A stretch of DNA of 64,000 nucleotides from Flavobacterium endoglycinae (GCF_017352115.1 NZ_CP071448.1:1945001-2009000), one strand, 5' to 3'. Shown: positions 30,896 to 40,407, counted from the first letter of the stretch. Translations and numbers: made by a program. The notes: a model not told the origin generated them from the letters alone.

Positions 30896-31864
30896 ATGTC
30901 AATATTAATATATGCAGAATCTGCAGAAGGAAAATTTAAAAAAGTTGCTTTCGAATTAGCTTCTTACGCTAAAAAAGTAGCAGAATCATTAGGAACTACT
31001 GTTACAGCTCTAACTGTAAACGTTAGCGATGTAAGCGAATTAGGCAAATACGGAGTTGATAAAGTTCTTAAAGTAAGTAACGATAAATTAGCTGGTTTTA
31101 ATGCAAAAGCTTATGCTGATGTTATTAAACAAGCAGCTCAGAAAGAAGGAACAAAATTAGTTTTACTATCTTCAACTACAGACAGCATTTACCTTTCACC
31201 ACTAGTTGCGGTAGCTTTAGAAGCTGGTTTCGCTTCAAATGTAGTTGGGTTACCAATTAGCACTTCTCCTTTCCAAGTAAAAAGAAATGCTTTCTCAAAC
31301 AAAGCTTTCAACATTACAGAAATCAGCACAGATGTAAAAGTGCTTGGTTTAGCTAAAAACTCTTATGGACTTTTTGAAAGCGCAGGAGCTGCTACAGCAG
31401 AAGATTTCAGTCCATCAATTGGAGATGATGATTTTGGTGTAAAAGTAGAATCTGTAGAAAAAGTAACTGGAAAAGTTTCTATCGCTGATGCTGATATCGT
31501 AGTTTCTGGCGGACGTGGATTAAAAGGTCCAGAAAACTGGGGATTAGTTGAAAATCTAGCTGAAGTTTTAGGTGCTGCAACTGCTTGTTCTAAACCAGTT
31601 TCAGATTTAGGATGGAGACCTCACAGCGAACACGTTGGACAAACAGGTAAACCAGTTGCAACAAACTTGTATATTGCGATTGGTATCTCAGGAGCCATCC
31701 AGCATATTGCAGGTATCAACTCATCTAAAGTAAAAGTAGTAATCAATAACGATCCAGAAGCTCCTTTCTTTAAAGTGGCTGATTACGGAATAGTAGGAGA
31801 TGCTTTTGAAATCGTACCTAAACTAACAGAGAAATTAAAAGCTTTTAAAGCACAACATTCTTAA
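30896..31864 (+). CDS. etfA: Electron transfer flavoprotein, alpha subunit
   Basis: This 322-residue FAD-binding partner of EtfB shows VVSGGRGLKGPENWGLVENLAEVLGAA (read in parts, residues about 200-226), SKPVSDLGWRPHSEHVGQTGK and the C-terminal YIAIGISGAIQHIAGINSSK with NNDPEAPFF, all family landmarks around the FAD site. The length is typical. The start ATG at 30896 begins MSILIYAESAEGKF, with no upstream alternative. A long hairpin terminator follows. Confidence 0.96.
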   Translation: MSILIYAESAEGKFKKVAFELASYAKKVAESLGTTVTALTVNVSDVSELGKYGVDKVLKVSNDKLAGFNAKAYADVIKQAAQKEGTKLVLLSSTTDSIYLSPLVAVALEAGFASNVVGLPISTSPFQVKRNAFSNKAFNITEISTDVKVLGLAKNSYGLFESAGAATAEDFSPSIGDDDFGVKVESVEKVTGKVSIADADIVVSGGRGLKGPENWGLVENLAEVLGAATACSKPVSDLGWRPHSEHVGQTGKPVATNLYIAIGISGAIQHIAGINSSKVKVVINNDPEAPFFKVADYGIVGDAFEIVPKLTEKLKAFKAQHS

Positions 31865-31887
31865 TTAAAATTCTCTTTAAAAATATA

Positions 31888-31936
31888 GCTGCCTAAAAAC
31901 AAGATGTTGTATCTTTGTTAATAGGCGGCTTTTTTG
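31888..31936 (+). terminator. etfA terminator
   Basis: AGCTGCCTA and TAGGCGGCT (nine pairs, one G-U) enclose an inner AACAAGA/TCTTTGTT pairing, followed by TTTTTT. TATCTTTG (31910-31917) inside the loop also matches the -7 promoter box and might serve the next gene. Confidence 0.7.
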
Positions 31937-32026
31937 TTCCATATTTTTTGACTAAAATTGCAGCTTTATTTTTTAATCCAAAGAAGTATTAAAATGAGGC
32001 GCTAAGTGCCTTTTTTACAAACATAT

Positions 32027-32650
32027 ATGAGTCTAGTAAAATTATCCATAAAAGGAATTTCATACAGCCAAACTCAAAATGGCGCTTATGCCTTAATTTT
32101 GAATGAAGTCGACGGCGAAAGAAAATTACCAATTGTTATTGGCGCTTTTGAAGCTCAATCAATCGCTATTGCCCTAGAAAAAGAAATAAAACCACCGCGT
32201 CCGTTAACACACGATTTATTCAAAAACTTTGCTGAAAGATTTGATATTGTAGTAAAGCAAGTTATTATTCATAAATTAGTCGATGGTGTTTTTTATTCAA
32301 GTTTAATCTGCGAAAGAGATAAAATTGAAGAAATTATTGACGCAAGAACTTCAGACGCAATAGCTCTGGCATTACGTTTCAATGCCCCTATTTTTACTTA
32401 CAAAAACATTCTGGATAAAGCTGGAATTTATTTAAAATCAAATACTGCCGAAAGCGATCAGGGAACTCAGGAAATTGATGATGTTCTTTCAAATCCTGAA
32501 ACTTTTGGACGTGAAGAAGAAAGCAACCAATCTGGCGACGTGTATGCAAAACACAGTCTTCAAGAATTAAACGAACTTTTGGATCAAGCCGTTTCTCAAG
32601 AAGATTATGAAAAAGCAGCCAAAATTAGAGACGAAATTTCCAGAAGATAA
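32027..32650 (+). CDS. Bifunctional nuclease family protein (DUF151) with UvrB/UvrC-type C-terminal motif
   Basis: This is a 207-residue protein from ATG 32027. A GTG at 32006 would add seven residues, but the ATG start MSLVKLSIKGISYS matches the usual family start better. Residues 1-135 are the DUF151 fold (LPIVIGAFEAQSIAIALE, RPLTHDLFKNF, DARTSDAIALALR). The last 35 residues (HSLQELNELLDQAVSQEDYEKAAKIRDEISRR, read in parts) are a UvrB/UvrC helical hairpin. The family in plants and mycobacteria has reported DNase/RNase activity, but function in bacteroidetes is unproven. Confidence 0.88.
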   Translation: MSLVKLSIKGISYSQTQNGAYALILNEVDGERKLPIVIGAFEAQSIAIALEKEIKPPRPLTHDLFKNFAERFDIVVKQVIIHKLVDGVFYSSLICERDKIEEIIDARTSDAIALALRFNAPIFTYKNILDKAGIYLKSNTAESDQGTQEIDDVLSNPETFGREEESNQSGDVYAKHSLQELNELLDQAVSQEDYEKAAKIRDEISRR

Positions 32651-32673
32651 ATTCAATGTTTAATCGTTGAACC

Positions 32674-32721
32674 GTTTATTCGTTAAATCGATTAAACCAT
32701 TAAACGAATAACCGAATAAAC
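32674..32721. repeat. Inverted repeat before thyA
   Basis: GTTTATTCG (32674-32682) and CGAATAAAC (32713-32721) are exact reverse complements. Between them lie TTAAATCGATTAAACCATTAA-type words, with further ATTCGTT/AACGAAT pairings. It ends six bases before the thyA start codon, so a hairpin here would occlude ribosome entry. Confidence 0.65.
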
Positions 32722-32727
32722 AAACAC

Positions 32728-33579
32728 ATGAAACAATACTTAGATTTAGTAAAACACGTTTTAGAAAACGGCAATCAAAAAGGAGACCGAACAGGAACAG
32801 GAACAAAAAGTGTTTTCGGCTACCAGATGCGTTTTGATTTAAGTGAAGGTTTCCCAATGGTTACGACTAAAAAACTTCATTTAAAATCCATCATTTACGA
32901 ATTACTTTGGTTTTTAAAAGGAGATACTAATATAAAATACCTAAAGGAAAACGGAGTAAAAATCTGGGACGAATGGGCCGATTCTAATGGCGATTTAGGC
33001 CCCGTTTACGGTCATCAATGGCGTAATTGGAATAGCGAAGAAATCGACCAGATCTCTGAATTAATTACAGAATTAAAGACAAATCCGAATAGTAGAAGAA
33101 TGCTAGTCTCTGCATGGAATCCATCGGTTTTGCCAGATACTAAAAAATCTTTTGAAGAAAATGTTGCCAACAACAAAGCCGCATTACCTCCATGTCATGC
33201 CTTTTTTCAGTTTTATGTGGCAAGTGCAGATCCTGAAAAAGGAGAAACAAAAGGAAAATTATCCTGCCAATTATACCAGCGAAGTGCAGATATATTTTTA
33301 GGAGTTCCTTTTAATATTGCTTCGTACGCATTATTAACGATGATGATTGCACAAGTTTGCGATTTAGAACCAGGCGATTTTATCCACACTTTTGGTGATG
33401 CGCATATTTACAACAATCATTTTGAACAATTGGAATTGCAGTTAACACGTGAGCCAAAACCATTACCAAAAATGATTTTAAATCCAGAGATTAAAAACAT
33501 TTTCGATTTTGATTATGACGATTTTACACTTGTTGACTATGATCCACATCCTGCGATCAAAGGAAGTGTTGCTGTATAA
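32728..33579 (+). CDS. thyA: Thymidylate synthase
   Basis: This 283-residue enzyme methylates dUMP to dTMP with methylene-tetrahydrofolate. It shows [18 protein letters not shown] near residue 21, the catalytic Cys in [36 protein letters not shown] (read in parts) and the C-terminal AVDY-like [15 protein letters not shown]. There is a short insert around [12 protein letters not shown] compared with E. coli. Dihydrofolate reductase, which regenerates its cofactor, is encoded 930 bases downstream. The GTTTATTCG inverted repeat in the leader may affect translation. Confidence 0.97.
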   Translation: MKQYLDLVKHVLENGNQKGDRTGTGTKSVFGYQMRFDLSEGFPMVTTKKLHLKSIIYELLWFLKGDTNIKYLKENGVKIWDEWADSNGDLGPVYGHQWRNWNSEEIDQISELITELKTNPNSRRMLVSAWNPSVLPDTKKSFEENVANNKAALPPCHAFFQFYVASADPEKGETKGKLSCQLYQRSADIFLGVPFNIASYALLTMMIAQVCDLEPGDFIHTFGDAHIYNNHFEQLELQLTREPKPLPKMILNPEIKNIFDFDYDDFTLVDYDPHPAIKGSVAV

Positions 33580-33583
33580 TATT

Positions 33584-33616
33584 AAAAAATCCGCTAAATA
33601 ATTTAAGCGGATTTTT
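33584..33616. terminator. Bidirectional terminator after thyA
   Basis: AAAAAATCCGCTTAAA-type arms (AAAATCCGCTAAAT and ATTTAAGCGGATTTT) form a near-perfect stem with A and T runs, shared by thyA and the convergent gene at 33617. Confidence 0.9.
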
Positions 33617-33913
33617 TTATACAACTACTACTCCATTTTCACTCCCAGCAAAATCATTCCATTTGTAGAAATCAGCTTCGGGATCGTTTACATAATTTCC
33701 GTCGATTACATACTTAAATTCGTAAATCGCATCTTTTACCAGATCGTAAGTAGCTTTGAAAGTTCCGTTTTTAAGTTTGCTTAAAACACCTTCTTCTGCG
33801 TTCCAATTATTGAAATCTCCAACAACTGCTGCCGAATCAGCATCTTTGGCATCGATAGAAAAGGTTACTTTACAAACTGGTTTAGTTTTGACAAATTGTT
33901 TCTTAAGAGACAT
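33617..33913 (-). CDS. Small isoamylase/AMPK-type glycogen-binding domain protein
   Basis: This 98-residue protein is made up of one CBM48-like early-set domain: VTFSIDAKDADSAAVVGDFNNWNAEEG at about 15-41 (read in parts) and YEFKYVIDGNYVNDPEAD near 65-82. This is the N-domain of glycogen-branching enzymes as a stand-alone unit, common in Bacteroidota. There is no catalytic domain and no signal peptide. Binding of alpha-glucan is inferred from the W/N/K positions of the family. Confidence 0.85.
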   Translation of the reverse strand: MSLKKQFVKTKPVCKVTFSIDAKDADSAAVVGDFNNWNAEEGVLSKLKNGTFKATYDLVKDAIYEFKYVIDGNYVNDPEADFYKWNDFAGSENGVVVV

Positions 33914-34151
33914 AACTATTTAGTTTTTAGATTCATACACTAAATTAAAGAAATTCATCCGAACTCTGTACACTACTATAACCGATTTACGATTATAATA
34001 AAAAGACTACATGATTTTAATTGTATCTATAATTTAAAGTGCCTATTTTTTTCGGATTGAGAATTTAGATCTGTATTGAGTAGAATATTTATGTAGCCAA
34101 AATATGGTGTTTTCAAAATAAATTTTAACTTTATAATCTCATTTATATCTT

Positions 34152-34496
34152 ATGGAAAAAGAAGTGCACGAACAATACGAGTATGCCAGAAGACGTATAA
34201 GACAAAAAAAAGTCCTGTATTTCCATTTTGTACTCTTTCTACTTGGAAGCTTATTTATATTTGTCGCTAATAAATTTTTCGGTTTTGGAGCATCATCAGA
34301 ACACAACTGGTGTTTATGGGGAATTACATTATGGTTCTTTCTGTTTATTTTACACTTTATAAAAGTTTACATTACAGACCGATTTATGAATAAAAAATGG
34401 GAAAGAGAACAAATTGACCGATTAGTTGCTTTACAACAGAAAAGAATTAGTCAATTAGAATCTAAAATAAATGAAGATACTGAGAATAAAATTTAG
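34152..34496 (+). CDS. 2TM domain-containing membrane protein
   Basis: This 114-residue protein has a basic N-terminus (YARRRIRQKK), two membrane spans (about residues 22-42 and 57-76) and a charged helical tail (RLVALQQKRISQLESKI) that may be a coiled coil. It matches the 2TM domain seen in many flavobacterial proteins, some fused to histidine kinases. It ends 12 bases before folA and is probably co-transcribed. The role is unknown. Confidence 0.8.
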   Translation: MEKEVHEQYEYARRRIRQKKVLYFHFVLFLLGSLFIFVANKFFGFGASSEHNWCLWGITLWFFLFILHFIKVYITDRFMNKKWEREQIDRLVALQQKRISQLESKINEDTENKI

Positions 34497-34508
34497 TTTC
34501 AGCGTATT

Positions 34509-34991
34509 ATGATTATAATGATTGCGGCTATTGCCGAAAATAATGCCCTTGGGAAGAATAACGAATTAGTATGGCATCTTCCAAATGATTTTAAAAGATT
34601 TAAATCTCTTACCACAAATCATCATATTATTATGGGCAGAAAAACTTTTGAAAGTTTTCCTAAACCTTTACCTAACAGAGTTCATATTGTAATAACAAGA
34701 CAAACAGATTACAAACCTGAAGGCTGCATTGTGGTTGACAGTATGGAAAAAGCTATTGCATTATGTCCTGAAAATGAAGATTCATACATTATTGGCGGAG
34801 GCGAGATTTACACTCTTGGAATGCCTTTTTCTGATATTCTTGAAATTACGAAAGTACATCACACTTTTGATGCTGATGCTTTTTTTCCAAAAATTAGTAA
34901 AAGTGAATGGCAGTTAGTTGAAGCTGAAGAAAATTTCAAAGATGAAAAACATCTTTACGATTACACTTACGAAACTTACATTAGAAAATAA
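34509..34991 (+). CDS. folA: Dihydrofolate reductase
   Basis: This 160-residue protein reduces dihydrofolate made by ThyA. It shows MIAAIAENNALGKNNELVWHLPNDFKRF (read in parts, with the substrate Asp in LPND replacing the classic LPAD/LPxD), HHIIMGRKTFESF, and SYIIGGGEIYTLGM near the NADPH site. The start could be ATG 34509 (MIIMIAA) or 34518 (MIAAIAEN), the second giving the standard length. Following thyA and the 2TM gene it forms part of a dTMP/folate group. Confidence 0.95.
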   Translation: MIIMIAAIAENNALGKNNELVWHLPNDFKRFKSLTTNHHIIMGRKTFESFPKPLPNRVHIVITRQTDYKPEGCIVVDSMEKAIALCPENEDSYIIGGGEIYTLGMPFSDILEITKVHHTFDADAFFPKISKSEWQLVEAEENFKDEKHLYDYTYETYIRK

Positions 34992-35023
34992 AAAAACATC
35001 CTCTTTTGAAGGATGTTTTTTAA
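34991..35023 (+). terminator. folA terminator
   Basis: AAAACATCCT and AGGATGTTTTTT form a stem with a 7-base loop CTTTTGA directly after the folA stop. Confidence 0.9.
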
Positions 35024-35110
35024 AAACTGATTAATTTTGTATTGACTCGCTCAAGAAAATAGTTTTTGTAAAAAATCACAAACGCGTAAAAACATTTGAA
35101 ATAACTGAAT

Positions 35111-35470
35111 AACATTTAATGTTAAATGAGACTAAGAGTCTCAAAAGCCTTTAATAACAAATACCACTAAGATATTAAAGGCAAGAAAATTAAAATTTCC
35201 AAAAACAAATTTAATCCTAAGAACGTATTTCGCACTTTTAAAATTGTATTCCCCCAAGAACAACACTTTTAAAAACTACTAACCTGAACAGATGAATATC
35301 AGTGCAAAAAAAACACTCATCTGATTAAGTCAATGACAAGATCAATCATTAATTTTATCATTTTTACTTCAGCAAAGTTGGGCATAAAATCTACGTTGCA
35401 CAATACCCACTTTTAGTGATTTTTTTCAAATCACTGTTTTTGGTGATGCTGAATAACTTCGTAAAAAACC
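35111..35470. other. Gene-free region rich in hairpins upstream of menG
   Basis: Between folA and menG (about 540 bases) there is no ORF, but inverted repeats are unusually dense. They are AACATT-T-AATGTT (35111-35123), GAGACT/AGTCTC (35128-35142), GCCTTTAATA/TATTAAAGGC (35147-35182), CAGATGA...GTG/CAC-TCATCTG (35288-35325) and AGTGATTT/AAATCACT (35418-35438). They could belong to a small RNA or to a decayed repeat element. No known RNA family was recognised. A TATATTTG box (35542-35549) then serves menG. Confidence 0.4.
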
Positions 35471-35563
35471 CGTTTTAAACCTTGTTTTAAAACATTTAAC
35501 GGACATTTTAAAAAACTCAATTACAGTTACAGCAGATTGTTTATATTTGCGTAAATTATAATA

Positions 35564-36295
35564 ATGTCTGAAAAAGTAACTCCATATAAAGACTCTTCTT
35601 TAGGAAAGAAAGAGCAGGTTGCCCAAATGTTTGATAACATTTCTGGCAACTATGATAATTTAAACCGCGTAATCTCATTTGGTATTGATACGAAATGGAG
35701 AAAAAAAGTACTTAAAATAGTTTCTGATACCAAACCAAAAACTATTTTAGATATTGCTACAGGAACTGGTGATCTGGCAATTTTGATGGCTAAAACCAAT
35801 GCAGAAAAAATTATTGGACTGGATATTTCTGCCGGAATGCTTGAAGTGGGAAAAAAGAAAGTCGAAGACAAAAAGCTTTCAAATGTAATCGATTTGGTTT
35901 TGGGAGATTCTGAAAACATTCCTTTTGAAGACAACCATTTTGATGCTATTACAGTAGGATTTGGTGTTCGTAACTTTGAAAATCTTGAAAAAGGTTTTGC
36001 AGAAATTTTACGTGTATTGAAGCCTAACGGAATTTTCGTGATTCTGGAAACTTCGGTACCAGAAAAAACACCATATAAACAAGGATATAAATTCTACACC
36101 AAAAATATACTTCCGGTTATAGGAAAGATTTTTTCTAAAGACAATTCAGCATATGGCTATTTATCTGAATCTGCCGCTGTTTTTCCTTATGGAGAAGCTT
36201 TAAACAATATTTTAAGAAAAACTGGGTTTATAGATGTTGTAGCAATGCCGCAAACTTTTGGTGTAGCAACCATTTATTCAGCATCTAAAAAATAG
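35564..36295 (+). CDS. menG: Demethylmenaquinone methyltransferase (UbiE/MenG)
   Basis: This 243-residue SAM-dependent methyltransferase carries out the last step of menaquinone synthesis. Motif I is [14 protein letters not shown] near residue 64. The family signature segments are [17 protein letters not shown] near residue 23, [14 protein letters not shown] and [12 protein letters not shown]. As a flavobacterium is expected to use menaquinone only, menG is the better name than ubiE. It is followed after one base by porT, which suggests one transcript. Confidence 0.95.
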   Translation: MSEKVTPYKDSSLGKKEQVAQMFDNISGNYDNLNRVISFGIDTKWRKKVLKIVSDTKPKTILDIATGTGDLAILMAKTNAEKIIGLDISAGMLEVGKKKVEDKKLSNVIDLVLGDSENIPFEDNHFDAITVGFGVRNFENLEKGFAEILRVLKPNGIFVILETSVPEKTPYKQGYKFYTKNILPVIGKIFSKDNSAYGYLSESAAVFPYGEALNNILRKTGFIDVVAMPQTFGVATIYSASKK

Positions 36296-36296
36296 T

Positions 36297-37010
36297 ATGA
36301 AAAAAATTGTAATTGTAGTTTTATTAGCCTTAACCACAAAGGGATACTCTCAGTTTGCTAAAAATATGTTTAGCAAAGATCCTATTATCAATCTCGAAAA
36401 CTGGCAGAAACAACGTGTCTATTTTGGGTATTATTTAGGCTTTAACAGTTTCGACTTTAAGTTTGACTATAAAACTCCTGTTACAAATGATATTCAGGTA
36501 AAAAAAACAACTGGATTTAATGTTGGGGTTGTCGCTGACTTACGATTACAAGAATATATCAACCTGCGTTTCGAACCTGGTTTGTATTATACAAAACGTG
36601 ATTTGTACTATCCAGGCTTTGATTTAGAAAAAGATTACTTAAGAGAAGTAAACAGCACCTATATTCACTTCCCTTTGCTGCTTAAATTTTCGTCGCTGCG
36701 TACAGGAAACATTCGTCCTTATTTAGTAGGCGGAATGTCTACCACTTTAAACTTATCCAGCAATTCAAAATCTCAAGATGACAACTTTGAAGGAAAATTT
36801 AGAGTCAAACAATGGACGGCCGCTTATGAAGTGGGTTTTGGAATTGATTTCTTTACAGAGTATTTTATTTTCTCTCCTTCAGTAAGAGGTATGTTTGGTA
36901 TTGGCGATGAATTAATCCGCGACAAACCTATAAATGGTGCCAGTCCATGGACCGACAATATTGATTCGATGAAATCGAGAGCTATTTTAATAAATTTTAC
37001 ATTTCATTAA
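36297..37010 (+). CDS. porT: Type IX secretion system protein PorT
   Basis: This 237-residue protein has a signal peptide (ending TKGYSQ) and a small outer-membrane barrel pattern. It shows VYFGYYLGFNSFDFKFDY, LRFEPGLYYTKRDLYYP, YIHFPLLLKFSSLR, RPYLVGGMSTTLNL and a last beta strand AILINFTFH. This matches PorT, needed for type IX secretion and gliding in flavobacteria, and the next-to-menG position agrees with what I recall from related genomes. Its start is one base after the menG stop. Other T9SS genes are not in the window. Confidence 0.85.
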   Translation: MKKIVIVVLLALTTKGYSQFAKNMFSKDPIINLENWQKQRVYFGYYLGFNSFDFKFDYKTPVTNDIQVKKTTGFNVGVVADLRLQEYINLRFEPGLYYTKRDLYYPGFDLEKDYLREVNSTYIHFPLLLKFSSLRTGNIRPYLVGGMSTTLNLSSNSKSQDDNFEGKFRVKQWTAAYEVGFGIDFFTEYFIFSPSVRGMFGIGDELIRDKPINGASPWTDNIDSMKSRAILINFTFH

Positions 37011-37019
37011 AACAAAATC

Positions 37020-37748
37020 TTAACTATTTCGTTTAAATTCACTAAGAATAATTGCTGTTGCTGTTGCTACATTTAAACTTTCTGTTTTTTGCAGCTCACC
37101 AAATCTTGGAATAGTAAGACGGCTGGTCACTATTTTTTCAATTTCTGCCGAAATTCCGTTGGCTTCATTACCCATAATAATGATTCCATCTTGAGGCAGG
37201 TTTGATTGATAAATATTTTCTCCATCCATAAATGTTCCAAAAACAGGTAATTTTGTCTGGCTAACAAACGTTTTCAAATCAACATAACTAACGTTTACTC
37301 TGGTAATTGATCCCATGGTGGCCTGCACTACTTTTGGATTATAAATGTCGACTGTTTCTTTGGAACAAACAATTTGTTTAATTCCGAACCAGTCGCAAAG
37401 ACGCATAATCGTTCCCATATTTCCGGGATCACGAATGTCATCTAAAGCCAGAATTAACCCAGAATTAAGAATTTCTGTTTCTTGTGGCATTTTAAAAACT
37501 GCCAAACAAGTATTTGGAGTCGATAAAGCACTTATTTTTTTCAGTTCTTGATCATTAATTAAAGTTCGTTTTGAAGTTTGAACTTCTTCAAAATCATTTA
37601 AAGTGGTGTATAAATGCTCTAATTCAAAATTGGATTGCAATAATTCTTGAATTACCTTTACTCCTTCAGCAAAAAATAATCGATTAGCAAAACGCTGTTT
37701 TTTTTGATGCAAGCCTGATATAAGTTTTATTTGGTTTTTACTAACCAT
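37020..37748 (-). CDS. TrmH/SpoU-family RNA 2'-O-methyltransferase
   Basis: This 242-residue protein has an N-terminal substrate-binding part (LISGLHQKKQRFANRLFFAEGVK, read in parts) and the SPOUT knot motifs LALDDIRDPGNMGTIMRLCDWFG, IIMGNEANGIS and IPRFGELQKTESLNVATA. These place it with 23S rRNA 2'-O-ribose methyltransferases such as RlmB, though the exact target (rRNA or tRNA) is open. It runs towards porT with only 9 bases between stops and no visible terminator. Its promoter region is shared with the divergent tamL gene 37 bases away. Confidence 0.9.
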   Translation of the reverse strand: MVSKNQIKLISGLHQKKQRFANRLFFAEGVKVIQELLQSNFELEHLYTTLNDFEEVQTSKRTLINDQELKKISALSTPNTCLAVFKMPQETEILNSGLILALDDIRDPGNMGTIMRLCDWFGIKQIVCSKETVDIYNPKVVQATMGSITRVNVSYVDLKTFVSQTKLPVFGTFMDGENIYQSNLPQDGIIIMGNEANGISAEIEKIVTSRLTIPRFGELQKTESLNVATATAIILSEFKRNS

Positions 37749-37757
37749 AAAATAATG

Positions 37758-37765
37758 TACTTTTG
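37758..37765 (+). promoter_or_regulatory. tamL promoter -7 box
   Basis: TACTTTTG, an exact TAnnTTTG match, lies 21 bases before the TTG start codon. A TTTG box at 37730-37733 is 24 bases upstream, inside the start of the divergent methyltransferase gene, so the two promoters overlap. Confidence 0.5.
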
Positions 37766-37785
37766 AATTAAATATTTAATAACAC

Positions 37786-40347
37786 TTGAAAAATAATTCC
37801 ACAAAAATAATAGCATTTCTTCTAATAGCAATACTTATTTGTGCTTGTAATGCTGTAAAAAGAGTTCCTGATGGAAAATATCTTCTTGTCAAAAATAATA
37901 TTCTGGTAAATGGAAAATCTACCAATGACGAAAATGCAACTAATCAAATGTATCAAAAACCAAATGGTACCTTATTAGGATACAAACTTCGTTTAAATCT
38001 TTACAATCTGGCTAACTTAAATCCAGACTCTACTTATCAGGCAAAATTCAAAAAACACCCTGGATTATATGAGCGTCAGGCAAAATTATTATCTGCTAAA
38101 CAAGTCGACAGACTCGGACAGTCTTTTTTATATAAAGGAATCCACGAATTTTTAAAAAACACCGGAGAACCTCCTGTAATTATTGACACATCCAAGACAA
38201 AAAAAACCTTAACTCGTTTGAAGTATTACTATTTCAACAGCGGTTATTTCAACGTTTCGACAGATTATACAATCGACAGTGTTGCCAAAAAGAAAGCTCA
38301 GGTAAATTACAATATTACGACTGGACCTGCGTACATTCTAGATACTATCAAATCTAAGATAATGACTCCTGCTCTTGATTCATTATTCAAAAACAACAAT
38401 GAACCTTCTTTTATAAAATCAGGAAACCAATACAAAACTGCCGATTTTGAAGAAGAAAAAAACCGTATTACAACATATTTCAGAAATAACGGCGCTTACT
38501 TTTTCCAGCCTACTTATGTAACTTTTGATATTGATACGATTGGCAAAAAAAACAAAGCCGATGTTACACTTGTAATCAACAACAATAATATTCAGGAAAG
38601 AGATTCAAGCAGAACAGAACCTTTTAAACTTTACAAAATAAGCGACGTTAATATATACACTGACTATTCGCCTGCAAATGCCAAATCTAAAGTTAATGAT
38701 AGTGTAACGTATAATAATTTTAATCTTTACAGCTATAAAAAATTAAAGTACAAACCTCGTGCTATTACTGATGCTATCTTTATTAATAAAGGAAGCACAT
38801 ATTCTGACACCAGAACAACACTTTCATCGCGATATTTAAACAACCTTAAAATATTTAATTATCCGTCGATTCAATATGAAGTTGACAAAAGAGATCCAAC
38901 TGCAGAATCATTGATCGCAAATGTGTATTTAACGCCAAGGAAAAAATACAGTTTTGGTGCTACTCTTGATTTTACACATTCTAATATTCAGGATTTTGGT
39001 ATTGGAGCCAGTATTTCGGAAACCATTCGAAATGTATTTAATAGAGCTGAAACTTTAGAGATTTCGGCACGTGCCAATATTGGTTCTTCAAAAGACATGG
39101 CAAATCCTAACAACACCTTTTTTAATGTTTCAGAATACGGATTGGATTTAAAACTGAATTTTCCAAGAATTCTACTGCCTTTTGGAACCGAAAAAATTAT
39201 TCCGAAAAGAATGATTCCTTCGACTTCTATTTCGGCAGGTTTTTCAAAACAAACCAACATTGGTCTTGACAAAGAAAATTTCACTGGTGGTTTCTCATAC
39301 AATTGGTCGCCTAAACGTCATAACACTGTAAAATTTGATCTGCTTAATGCGCAATATGTTCGAAACTTAAATCCTAATAATTATTTTAATGTTTACACCT
39401 CTTCTTATAGAGAGTTAAATAATATTGGTAAAGCATACAATGAAAATGAAAGCTATTTTGACAATCCAGAAGATCGAAACCTAAGAATTCCCGATGGAAC
39501 TACTGGCTTTACAAATGACGTTTTAAGCAATAAAACTGCTTTACAACCTGGCTCGTCAGAATATAAAGATGTAGAAAGTATTGAAGAAAGAAGAGTTCGT
39601 TTAACAGAAAACGATTTTATTTTAGCCACTAGTTACACTTTTACTAAAACCACAAAAAAAGATTTAGCTGACAATAATTTCTATCAGTTTAAAACCAAAC
39701 TAGAATCAGCTGGTACATTATTATCTGCCATTTCAACAATTGGAAGCCTTCCAAAAAATTCAAATGGAAACTATGAAATTTTCAATTTAGAATATGCCGA
39801 ATATGCCAAAGCTGAATTTGATTATATCAAACACTGGGATTTTGGAAAAGAAAAAGTTCTGGCTGTAAGAAGTTTCTTTGGGATTGCTGTTCCGTTTGGA
39901 AATTCAAATTATGTTCCGTTTTCACGAAGTTATTATTCTGGAGGTTCAAATGATAACCGCGCTTGGCAGCCTTATTCACTAGGGCCCGGAAGCACAAACG
40001 CAGTTGACGATTTTAACGAAGCCAACATGAAAATTGCGCTTAGTGCCGAATACCGATTTAAAATATTTGGTGATGTGAAAGGAGCGATCTTTGCAGACGC
40101 AGGAAATATCTGGAATGTTCTCGATAATGTGATTGACAATAAAGCAAAATTCAACAACTTAAACGATTTAGATGAAATTGCTTTAGGTTCTGGATTTGGT
40201 TTACGATACGATCTAAGCTTCTTTGTTATTCGTTTGGATTTAGGCTTTAAGACTTATAATCCGGCGCATGACAAGGGCGATCGATGGTTTAAGGAATACA
40301 ATTTTGGGCATTCGGTTTTAAATTTTGGTATAAATTATCCGTTCTAA
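37786..40347 (+). CDS. tamL: TamL: lipoprotein-type TamA/BamA homologue
   Basis: This 853-residue protein has an unusual TTG start codon; an in-frame stop lies one codon upstream and no ATG fits. The N-terminus FLLIAILICACNAVKRVPDG has a signal peptide and lipobox, with Cys19 or Cys21 as the likely lipid site. POTRA-like repeats follow (for example YYFNSGYFNVSTDYTID near 148), then a surface-antigen (D15) barrel ending NFGINYPF. Lipid-anchored TamA homologues called TamL are known in Bacteroidota. It presumably works with TamB in outer-membrane assembly, but no TamB gene is in the window. Confidence 0.88.
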   Translation: MKNNSTKIIAFLLIAILICACNAVKRVPDGKYLLVKNNILVNGKSTNDENATNQMYQKPNGTLLGYKLRLNLYNLANLNPDSTYQAKFKKHPGLYERQAKLLSAKQVDRLGQSFLYKGIHEFLKNTGEPPVIIDTSKTKKTLTRLKYYYFNSGYFNVSTDYTIDSVAKKKAQVNYNITTGPAYILDTIKSKIMTPALDSLFKNNNEPSFIKSGNQYKTADFEEEKNRITTYFRNNGAYFFQPTYVTFDIDTIGKKNKADVTLVINNNNIQERDSSRTEPFKLYKISDVNIYTDYSPANAKSKVNDSVTYNNFNLYSYKKLKYKPRAITDAIFINKGSTYSDTRTTLSSRYLNNLKIFNYPSIQYEVDKRDPTAESLIANVYLTPRKKYSFGATLDFTHSNIQDFGIGASISETIRNVFNRAETLEISARANIGSSKDMANPNNTFFNVSEYGLDLKLNFPRILLPFGTEKIIPKRMIPSTSISAGFSKQTNIGLDKENFTGGFSYNWSPKRHNTVKFDLLNAQYVRNLNPNNYFNVYTSSYRELNNIGKAYNENESYFDNPEDRNLRIPDGTTGFTNDVLSNKTALQPGSSEYKDVESIEERRVRLTENDFILATSYTFTKTTKKDLADNNFYQFKTKLESAGTLLSAISTIGSLPKNSNGNYEIFNLEYAEYAKAEFDYIKHWDFGKEKVLAVRSFFGIAVPFGNSNYVPFSRSYYSGGSNDNRAWQPYSLGPGSTNAVDDFNEANMKIALSAEYRFKIFGDVKGAIFADAGNIWNVLDNVIDNKAKFNNLNDLDEIALGSGFGLRYDLSFFVIRLDLGFKTYNPAHDKGDRWFKEYNFGHSVLNFGINYPF

Positions 40348-40361
40348 TGCTAATTAATTCT

Positions 40362-40369
40362 TATTTTTG
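40362..40369 (+). promoter_or_regulatory. fba promoter -7 box
   Basis: TATTTTTG is an exact TAnnTTTG match 38 bases before the fba ATG. No clear TTTG box lies 20 bases upstream. Confidence 0.45.
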
Positions 40370-40407
40370 CAACCTAAAAACTAAAAACAACTATAAAAAA
40401 AATTAAA

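Noticed and set aside
35035..35563. tRNA, tmRNA, 6S or SRP RNA gene in the long gap
   Set aside because: No cloverleaf, GGGGCTGA start, CCA end or conserved SRP loop was found. The hairpins do not assemble into a family I can name.
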